A stretch of DNA of 7,169 nt from Burkholderiales bacterium (GTDB taxonomy: Bacteria > Pseudomonadota > Gammaproteobacteria > Burkholderiales > Burkholderiaceae_E), in contig JAIYAG010000622.1 of the NCBI GenBank assembly GCA_027489195.1, positions 1 through 7,169 of the forward strand, written 5' to 3'. Made by a program: the position numbers and the translations under genes. The notes beneath the pieces are model-generated. The model had not been told where the DNA came from. It did no database searches and worked only from the letters and a program-made list of their open reading frames with translations. Below are positions 1-5,934 of this stretch, one piece after another. How positions within the stretch are numbered: the stretch's first letter is position 1; each line of letters starts with the position of its first letter.

Positions 1-683
<683 letters not shown>

Positions 684-687
<4 letters not shown>

Positions 688-1727
688 ACGCCGCCGAGCG
701 TCCGGTGAAGATCGTCCCGAAGCCGGCCCAGGCCGGCGAGCCGCTGGTGGTGGTCGAGGACATCACGAAGGTGTTCGACGTCTCGCCGCCGTGGCTCAAC
801 CGCGTCATCGAGCGCAAGCCGCGCACGCTGCTGCGCGCCGTCGACGGGGTGAGCTTCGAGATCGCCCGTGGCGAGACGCTCGCGCTGGTCGGCGAGTCGG
901 GCTGCGGCAAGTCGACGGTCGCCCGCATGATGGTCGGGCTGTACGCGCCCTCGCGCGGCCGCGTCGCCTTCGACGGCACTGACCTCGCGACGCTCGGCAC
1001 CGCGGCGGGCAAGCCGCTGCGCTCGAAGCTGCAGATGATCTTCCAGGATCCGTACGCGAGCCTGAATCCGCGCTGGAAGGTCGCCGACATCATCGCCGAG
1101 CCGATCCGCGTGCACCGGCTGATCGACGGCGACGCCGCCATCCTCGCGCGCGTGGCGCAGCTGCTTCAGCACGTCGGCCTCGCGCCGGCCGATGCCGAGA
1201 AGTATCCGCACCAGTTCTCCGGTGGCCAGCGCCAGCGGCTGTCGATCGCGCGGGCGCTCGCCTCGCAGCCGACCTTCCTGGTGTGCGACGAGCCGACCTC
1301 GGCGCTCGACGTGTCGGTGCAGGCGCAGGTGCTGAACCTGATGCGCGACATCCAGCGCCAGGACGGCCTGACCTACCTGTTCATCTCGCACAACCTGGCG
1401 GTGGTCCATCACGTCAGCGACCGCGTCGGCGTGATGTACCTCGGCCGGATCGTCGAACTCGCCGACAAGAGCACGCTGTTCTCGACGCCCCGCCATCCGT
1501 ACACGCGGATGCTGCTCGACGCGATCCCGGACATGCAGATGACCGGCAAGGCCCGCACGCCGGTCGCCGGCGAGGTGCCCAATCCGCTCAACCCACCGAC
1601 CGGCTGCACCTTCCATCCGCGTTGCCCGCTCGCCAACGACCGGTGCAAGGCCGAGCGGCCGGTGCTGCGTCGTCTCGACGACGGCGCGCAGGTGGCCTGC
1701 CACGCGGTGGAGGAAGGCCGCGGCTGA
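684..1727 (+). CDS. Oligopeptide/dipeptide ABC importer ATPase, DppF/OppF type
   Basis: Second ATPase of the same importer, 347 residues, a normal length for the family. The start is the ATG in the ATGA overlap with the preceding stop, preceded by GGGAGG (674-679) at a spacing of 4 nt. Walker A is GESGCGKST (70-78), the Q-loop Gln is in FQDPYASLNP (about 121), the signature is FSGGQ (178-182), Walker B is FLVCDE (198-203), the D-loop is SALD (206-209) and the switch His is in ISHN (236). The C-terminal extension has RHPYT (270-274) and four Cys (308, 314, 321, 339) spaced C-x5-C-x6-C-x17-C, nearly the same spacing as its partner. The insertion before Walker A (PPWLNRVIERKP, about 35-46) is usual for the F-type subunit. 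It should pair with the upstream ATPase as an asymmetric dimer under two permeases encoded outside the window. The exact solute is not resolved. Confidence 0.96.
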
Positions 1728-1731
1728 CACC

Positions 1732-2760
1732 ATGCGACGCCGTCTGCTGCTCCTCGTCGCCCCGCTGCTGCTGCTCGCGGGCTGTCAGACCGATCTCGCG
1801 CTGGTCGACCTGAAGGCCCGCTGGGCCGGGCCGTCCTCGCGCTTCCTGCCGATGGACGGCATCGAGGTGCACTGGCGCGACGAGGGGCCGGCGAACCTCG
1901 CGCCGGGCGCGGTGGCCGCACAGGCGGCGTCGCCCCCTGCTCCGACCCCGCCACCCGCCTCGGCCGTCACTGCCGACACCGAGCCGCCCGCGATCCTGCT
2001 GCTGCACGGCACTGGCTCGTCGCTGCACACCTGGGACGGCTGGGCGCGGCAGATGAGCCCGACCCTGCGGGTGGTGCGCCTGGACCTGCCGGGCTTCGGG
2101 CTGACCGGTCCCCATCCGTCGGGCGACTACTCGGGGACGGCCACGGTCGACTTCCTCGAGCGCTTCGCCAACGCCGCGGGCCTCAAGCGCTTCGCGATCG
2201 CCGGCAACAGCCTGGGCGGCTACTACGCGTGGCGCTTCGCGCTGCGGCATCCGGACCGGGTCAGCGCCCTCGTGCTGATCGATGCGGTCGGCTATCCGAT
2301 CGAGCCCGGCACCAGCGGCGCGATCGCGCTCGAGCTCGCCCGGATGCCGGTGGTGAGCGAGCTGATGCGCTTCGCGCCGATCCGCGGCATGGTCGAGCGC
2401 AGCCTGAAGGACACCTACGGCGACGACACGAAGGTCACGCCGGAGCTGGTCGACCGCTACGAGCAGCTGATGCTGCGGCCGGGCAACCGCACCGCCATGG
2501 GCGACCGCGCCCGCGCCGAACGCCGTCCGTTGGGCTGGCAGCGCCTGCCCGAGCTGCGGGTGCCGACGCTGATCCAGTGGGGCGGTGCCGATCGCTGGGT
2601 GCCGATCACGCATGCGGAGCGCTTCCGGAAGGACATCCCGGACAGCCGCCTCGTTCTCTACCCCGCGCTCGGCCACCTGCCGATGGAAGAAGACCCGTCG
2701 ACGACCGCGCGCGACGCGATGACCTTCCTGCGCGGCGGCACCGTCCCCGGTCAGAAGTAG
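1732..2760 (+). CDS. Exported alpha/beta hydrolase with lipoprotein signal
   Basis: A 342-residue alpha/beta-fold hydrolase, probably an esterase-like serine hydrolase. The N-terminus has a short basic part (MRRR), a Leu-rich core and the lipobox LAGC with the lipidated Cys at 18. Gln at +2 fits outer-membrane sorting, so it should act in the periplasm or envelope. The oxyanion-hole HGTG lies at 92-95 and the nucleophile elbow is GNSLGG with Ser160. The likely acid is Asp287 (GGADRWVP) and the general base His315 (ALGHLP). Residues about 185-275 form a helical cap. A Pro/Ala-rich stretch (about 57-87) is inserted before the strand leading to the oxyanion hole. Only 4 nt separate it from the ATPase stop; a purine-rich GGAGGAAGG lies rather far upstream (1709-1717), so coupling to the upstream gene is likely. 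The context suggests a link to the importer, but the substrate is unknown. Its last 10 bp overlap the convergent neighbour. Confidence 0.92.
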   Translation: MRRRLLLLVAPLLLLAGCQTDLALVDLKARWAGPSSRFLPMDGIEVHWRDEGPANLAPGAVAAQAASPPAPTPPPASAVTADTEPPAILLLHGTGSSLHTWDGWARQMSPTLRVVRLDLPGFGLTGPHPSGDYSGTATVDFLERFANAAGLKRFAIAGNSLGGYYAWRFALRHPDRVSALVLIDAVGYPIEPGTSGAIALELARMPVVSELMRFAPIRGMVERSLKDTYGDDTKVTPELVDRYEQLMLRPGNRTAMGDRARAERRPLGWQRLPELRVPTLIQWGGADRWVPITHAERFRKDIPDSRLVLYPALGHLPMEEDPSTTARDAMTFLRGGTVPGQK

Positions 2761-4040
2761 GTCCGGATGGCGCGGGTCACGTGCCCCGCGTCGTCGATGC
2801 CCCAGACCAGGCGCCACTTGTCGAAGGTCGTGCACGGGTGCGAGACCCCGAAGCCGATCCAGTCGCCGACCTCGATCGGATCCGCAGGCGCCACCCTCAG
2901 GTAGCCGTGCTGGTCGTTGTGGCCGAAGACGGCCCAGTGCGCGGGCGCGGGCACGGGCTGCACATCGCGGCCCGGGCGGAACCACCACTTCGGCAGCGGC
3001 AGGTCGGCATCGGTGCCGACGTCGCGACGCCCGAGCGTGACGATCGCGCGATCCGGCTCCGGGCGCGACTGCACCGCGGCCCAGACCTCGAGCGCGCCGC
3101 GCGGCGGCTCGCCGTGCACCGCGCCGCGGGCCGCGATGGCGGCGACGTGGCGCCGGTACATGCCGTCGTCGTGGCTCAGGTAGCAGCCGCTGCGCAGCAC
3201 GACGCGCGCCGGGCGCGACAGGGCCGCGCCGGCCAGGCCGCCGACGACCAGGTCGTAGGCCGCCGAGCCGCCGGCCGACAGCAGCACCTCGTCGAGGTCG
3301 GCGAACAGGCCCTCGCGGTCGCAGTCGCGCGCGAGTCCGAGGAGCGCTCGCATCCAGTCGCCGACGAAGGCGGTGTCGCGCGCGGCGTCGTTGCTGACGT
3401 TGAGCCCCTCGAAGGCCTCGACGCCGGCCAGCCGCAGCCCGGGCGTCGCCGCGACCGCGCGCGCGAGCACGAGCGCGCCCGCCGCGTCGCGGCAGCCGGT
3501 GCGCCCGCCCGGCGTGCCCAGCTCGACCAGCACGTCGACGCGGGGTGCGCCCGCCCGCGCCAGACCCTCGGCGAGCAGGGCGAGCTGCGCGCTCGAGTCG
3601 GTCAGCGTCAGGAAGCGCACGGCGGGATTCGCGCCGGCCAGCGCGCCCCAGCGCGCCGCGTCGCCGACGCTCGCGATCTGGTTGGCCATCAGCACGCGCT
3701 GCGCGCCCGCCTCGACCGCCAGCCGCGCCTGATGCACGTTGGCCACCGTCAGGCCCCAGGCGCCGTCGCGCAGCTGCTCGGCGAAGAGCTGCGGCGCGTT
3801 GGTGGTCTTGCCATGCGGCGCGAGGCTCGCGCCCGAGGCCGCGACGAAGCGCATCAGCCAGTCGGCGTTGTGGCGCAGCGCCGATTCGCGCAGCACCGCC
3901 ACCGGCATCGGCAGATCGCCGCGCAGCAGCTGCAGGCCCTGCGCACCGGCCTCGGCGACGGTGAACGCGGGCCGCTCGGAGGGGAAGCCCTTGAAGCTGG
4001 CGTCGAGGCGCTCGGCCAGGATGTGATCGAGTGTCGGCAT
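2751..4040 (-). CDS. PLP-dependent D-serine dehydratase-like / amino acid deaminase (fold type III)
   Basis: A 429-residue cytoplasmic PLP enzyme with an alanine-racemase-like barrel followed by a D-serine-dehydratase-like C-terminal domain. The family (eukaryotic-type D-serine dehydratase, D-threo-3-hydroxyaspartate dehydratase, D-threonine aldolase relatives) removes ammonia and water from D-3-hydroxyamino acids or cleaves them. The motif APHGKTT puts the Schiff-base lysine at 78. SAGGSAAYD (255-263) fits the cofactor phosphate site, and RSGCYLSHDDGMY (283-295) is a family block. SHPCTTFDKW has His401 and Cys403, the H-x-C pair that binds Zn2+ in characterised dehydratases, which favours dehydratase over racemase. 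The chosen ATG (4038-4040) has no clear Shine-Dalgarno. It lies 87 bp downstream of the BLUF gene on the same strand. The true substrate (D-serine, hydroxyaspartate or another D-amino acid) cannot be settled; many database relatives are called simply amino acid deaminase. Confidence 0.9.
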   Translation of the reverse strand: MPTLDHILAERLDASFKGFPSERPAFTVAEAGAQGLQLLRGDLPMPVAVLRESALRHNADWLMRFVAASGASLAPHGKTTNAPQLFAEQLRDGAWGLTVANVHQARLAVEAGAQRVLMANQIASVGDAARWGALAGANPAVRFLTLTDSSAQLALLAEGLARAGAPRVDVLVELGTPGGRTGCRDAAGALVLARAVAATPGLRLAGVEAFEGLNVSNDAARDTAFVGDWMRALLGLARDCDREGLFADLDEVLLSAGGSAAYDLVVGGLAGAALSRPARVVLRSGCYLSHDDGMYRRHVAAIAARGAVHGEPPRGALEVWAAVQSRPEPDRAIVTLGRRDVGTDADLPLPKWWFRPGRDVQPVPAPAHWAVFGHNDQHGYLRVAPADPIEVGDWIGFGVSHPCTTFDKWRLVWGIDDAGHVTRAIRTYF

Positions 4041-4046
4041 CCGGCG

Positions 4047-4052
4047 ATTATC
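4047..4052 (-). promoter_or_regulatory. Possible -10 box (GATAAT) for the PLP enzyme gene
   Basis: On the minus strand GATAAT matches the sigma-70 -10 consensus at five of six positions, in otherwise GC-rich DNA. It sits six bases before the ATG at 4040, which would put transcription initiation at or next to the start codon and give a leaderless mRNA; the lack of a Shine-Dalgarno before this ATG fits that. No convincing -35 box is seen 16-18 bp upstream, so this is a weak call. Confidence 0.22.
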
Positions 4053-4117
4053 GCCCGAGGCCCGGCCGTCGGCACGCGCCGCCGAAGCGCCGCTTCAGAG
4101 GGTCGTCAGGGGGTCAG

Positions 4118-4142
4118 CAGGCGGGCGTCAGGCGGGCGTCAG
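4118..4142. repeat. 11-bp tandem duplication at the 3' end of the BLUF gene
   Basis: CAGGCGGGCGT occurs twice head to tail (4118-4128 and 4129-4139), followed by a third partial copy CAG. The BLUF stop codon (4128-4130 on the minus strand) spans the junction of the two units. Without the duplication the frame would read one further residue and then meet another TGA, so the effect on the protein is trivial. Confidence 0.75.
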
Positions 4143-4565
4143 CACCGCGGCCCGGCCGGCGGTGGCCGCGCCGAACTCGACGAGCAGCGCCTCGGCCGAC
4201 TCGCCGTCGAGCAGGGCCGGATCGAAGTCGAAGGTCTCGGCATGGCGCGCCACCATCGTCCTGTGCGCGAGGTCCGCGGGCACGAAGCCCATCGACCAGC
4301 CCGGGAAGCGCCGCGCGTCGATCCGCGCGAACTTGAGGAGCTGCACGTCGCGGTGACGCGGGTCCCGCAGGAGCGCCGCGTACAGGTCGTTGAGCGAGCG
4401 GCGCGAACCCTCGACCACCTGCAGGAAGTGCCTGCTGTCGAAGACCAGCAGCCCGGTGATGCCGCGCTGGACGTTGCGCTGGCGCGCCCGCTCGAGCAGC
4501 CGATTCAGTTCGCCGGGGCGCAGGTCGTCGCCGACGGCGCTGGCGTAGATCAGTCGGGAAAGCAT
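4128..4565 (-). CDS. Single-domain BLUF blue-light photoreceptor
   Basis: A 145-residue cytoplasmic protein consisting of one BLUF domain plus a short C-terminal helical cap. BLUF domains bind FAD non-covalently and sense blue light by rearranging a Tyr-Gln hydrogen-bond network. The opening MLSRLIYAS carries Tyr7; Asn31 (RNVQRGITG), Gln49 (FLQVVEG) and the Trp90/Met92 pair (FPGWSM) complete the set. The spacing Tyr-Asn 24, Tyr-Gln 42, Gln-Trp 41 is the same as in AppA of Rhodobacter (Y21, N45, Q63, W104). There is no attached EAL, GGDEF or other output domain, so it belongs with short BLUFs such as PixD or BlrB that signal through partner proteins. The start is the ATG at 4563-4565, preceded by AGGGG seven bases upstream (4573-4577); a longer in-frame form reaching 4793 would run into the divergent neighbour and adds no recognisable sequence. 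It diverges from the solute-receptor gene and lies upstream of the PLP enzyme gene. The output partner is not evident here. Confidence 0.95.
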   Translation of the reverse strand: MLSRLIYASAVGDDLRPGELNRLLERARQRNVQRGITGLLVFDSRHFLQVVEGSRRSLNDLYAALLRDPRHRDVQLLKFARIDARRFPGWSMGFVPADLAHRTMVARHAETFDFDPALLDGESAEALLVEFGAATAGRAAVLTPA

Positions 4566-4720
4566 CGTTGAACCCCTGCTGCGGCGAGGACGGATCCGGT
4601 GACGTGCATCGTGCGCCTCGGCCGCGCCGTCGGTACGACGAACACCGGGCGGGGCGCGGTGCACTTCGACGGCATACGGGTCTCTACAATTGGGGACGAC
4701 CCGTAGAGAGAGGAGACCCC
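4566..4720. promoter_or_regulatory. Divergent intergenic region between BLUF and Bug receptor genes
   Basis: These 155 bp must hold the 5' signals of both divergent genes. On the plus strand TACAAT (4685-4690) is a good -10 candidate, but no matching -35 is seen, which would fit activator dependence. Around it lies an inverted repeat TACGGGTC (4675-4682) / GACCCGTA (4698-4705) with a 15-bp spacer. Two further 7-bp inverted pairs share the segment: TCTCTAC (4681-4687) / GTAGAGA (4703-4709) and GGGTCTC (4678-4684) / GAGACCC (4713-4719). These are candidate operators; the regulator is unknown. No clear -10/-35 for the BLUF gene was found. Confidence 0.4.
4708..4715 (+). promoter_or_regulatory. 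Ribosome-binding site of the Bug receptor gene
   Basis: GAGAGGAG contains a near-perfect AGGAG (4711-4715) five bases before the ATG at 4721. It decides the start: the frame is open further upstream to 4568, but only the 4721 ATG has a ribosome site and is followed by a plausible export signal. Confidence 0.75.
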
Positions 4721-5719
4721 ATGTCCCGTGCCACCCCCGACCGCGGCCGCCTGCTCGCGCCCTTCGCGCCCGTCGCGCTGGCTTCGGCCGCACTCCAGTC
4801 CCGTCCCGCGCGCGCCCAGGAGGCGTGGCCGACCAAGCCCGTCACGATCATCGTTCCGCAGGCCGCCGGCGGGGCGAACGACACCGTCGCACGGGCGTTC
4901 GGCACACGGCTGTCGCAGGCGATCGGCCAGCCTGTGGTGATCGAGAACCGCGCGGGCGCCGGCGGCAACGTCGGCACCGCGCAGGCCGCACGCGCGGCCA
5001 AGGACGGCCACACGCTGATGCTGACCGCGCAGAGCGCGCAGACCATCAACCCGTGGCTCTACAAGAACACCGGCTTCGATCCGGTCAAGGACTTCGAGCC
5101 CGTGATGTCGGTGGCGACCGCGCCGTACCTGCTGGTGGCGAACCCGTCGTTCCCGGTGTCCAATCTGAAGGAGCTGATCGCCTACGCGAAGCAGCGCCCC
5201 GGGCGCATCGACTACGCGTCCGCCGGCAACGGCACCCTGAACCACCTGCTCGGCGTCATGCTGAATCGGCAGGCCGGCCTGCACCTCGTGCACATCCCGT
5301 ACCGTGGTGCCGCGGCCGCGGCGACCGACGTGGTCGGCGGTCAGGTGCCGATCACCTTCGGCAGCTTCCCCGGCGTGTTCCCGTTCGTGAAGGCCGGCCA
5401 GCTCAAGGTGATCGGCGTGGCGACCGAGAAGCGCACGAAGCTCGCGCCCGACCTGCCGACGCTGAACGAATCCCTGCCGGGCTTCCACGCGAACTCGTGG
5501 TACGGCCTGTTCGCGCCGGCCGGCACGCCGAAGGCCATCGTCGACCGCATCGCGGCCGAAGGCGCGAAGGTGCTCGCCGATCCGGCCCTCGCCGAGCGCA
5601 TGGGTGGCCAGGGGGCCGAGCCGGCGCCGTCGACACCCGATCAGCTCGCCTCGCTGCTGCGCGAGGACCTGAAGCTGTGGCAGGGGATCGTGAAGGCGTC
5701 GGGCGCGACGATCGACTGA
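4721..5719 (+). CDS. Bug-family (TctC-like) periplasmic solute-binding receptor
   Basis: A 332-residue periplasmic substrate-binding protein of the Bug / tripartite tricarboxylate transporter receptor family, which captures small carboxylates (citrate, nicotinate, amino-acid or aromatic acids, depending on the member). The signal peptide ends near RPARA-QEAWP (cleavage after about residue 32); its hydrophobic core is short and Ala/Pro-rich, with no twin-arginine pair. The mature part opens with WPTKPVTIIVP and the ligand-loop GGANDTVAR (50-58), then ENRAGAGGNVG (75-85), GHTLML (96-101), the second ligand loop near SAGNGTLNHL (167-176) and HIPYRG (191-196), all standard family blocks. Length is normal. 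No TctA or TctB membrane genes lie beside it in the window, as is common for the many orphan Bug receptors in Burkholderiales. The solute cannot be predicted. The gene has its own strong ribosome site and a candidate operator region upstream; the 215 bp after it include a large stem-loop. Confidence 0.95.
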   Translation: MSRATPDRGRLLAPFAPVALASAALQSRPARAQEAWPTKPVTIIVPQAAGGANDTVARAFGTRLSQAIGQPVVIENRAGAGGNVGTAQAARAAKDGHTLMLTAQSAQTINPWLYKNTGFDPVKDFEPVMSVATAPYLLVANPSFPVSNLKELIAYAKQRPGRIDYASAGNGTLNHLLGVMLNRQAGLHLVHIPYRGAAAAATDVVGGQVPITFGSFPGVFPFVKAGQLKVIGVATEKRTKLAPDLPTLNESLPGFHANSWYGLFAPAGTPKAIVDRIAAEGAKVLADPALAERMGGQGAEPAPSTPDQLASLLREDLKLWQGIVKASGATID

Positions 5720-5934
5720 CGTTCGCGCGGGGTCGGGCGGCGCGGGCCGGCCGGTCGTCACGCCCTCGAGCACGGTCGCGCGACGTCACCGATCCCGGCC
5801 CGTCCGCGCGACCCCTCGGCGCGCGGCGCCGATCGTGTCGATCGAACGACACGCGCCGCGCGTGAATTCGTGCACGGACGCGTGCGAAGCAATGCACCTA
5901 GGCTCGCGGGTCAGGATTCGAACCGACACGCGCG
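5720..5934. other. 215-bp intergenic region before the oxidase-like lipoprotein gene
   Basis: No gene was found here. Besides the stem-loop described separately, it contains the 10-bp palindrome GTCGCGCGAC (5775-5784) and a small hairpin GCACG/CGTGC (5872-5876 / 5881-5885). On the minus strand it has an 11-bp match to the tRNA T-arm consensus (5914-5924). No convincing sigma-70 promoter or Shine-Dalgarno is visible for the downstream gene; AGGA at 5913-5916 is too far from the ATG. Confidence 0.5.
5817..5865. other. Long GC-rich stem-loop between Bug receptor and oxidase genes
   Basis: CGTGTCG (5834-5840) pairs with CGACACG (5847-5853) around the 6-nt loop ATCGAA. Directly outside, CGCGCGGCG (5820-5828) pairs with CGCCGCGCG (5854-5862), and three further pairs (5817-5819 with 5863-5865, including one G-T wobble) extend it. 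The only interruption is a 5-nt bulge CCGAT (5829-5833) on the left arm, giving about 19 pairs in all. No T-run follows on either strand, so it is not a classic intrinsic terminator; it could still end or stabilise the upstream transcript, or be a regulatory element of the next gene. Confidence 0.6.

Noticed and set aside
1588..2988. A 466-codon minus-strand open frame opposite the hydrolase.
   Set aside because: The plus-strand hydrolase has a lipobox and full catalytic triad; the antisense protein resembles no family.
4084..4096. The palindrome GAAGCGCCGCTTC between the BLUF and PLP enzyme genes as a terminator.
   Set aside because: With a realistic loop only four pairs remain and no T-run follows on either strand.
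2229..4571. A 780-codon plus-strand open frame spanning the PLP enzyme and BLUF genes.
   Set aside because: Its translation is Arg/Ala/Gly-rich with no recognisable domain, and it lies antisense to two genes with clear catalytic or cofactor residues. Long false frames are expected in such GC-rich DNA.
4566..4793. An N-terminal extension of the BLUF gene to 4793.
   Set aside because: It would overlap the Bug receptor start and promoter region, has no family similarity, and the 4565 ATG has a good ribosome site and begins exactly at the BLUF domain.
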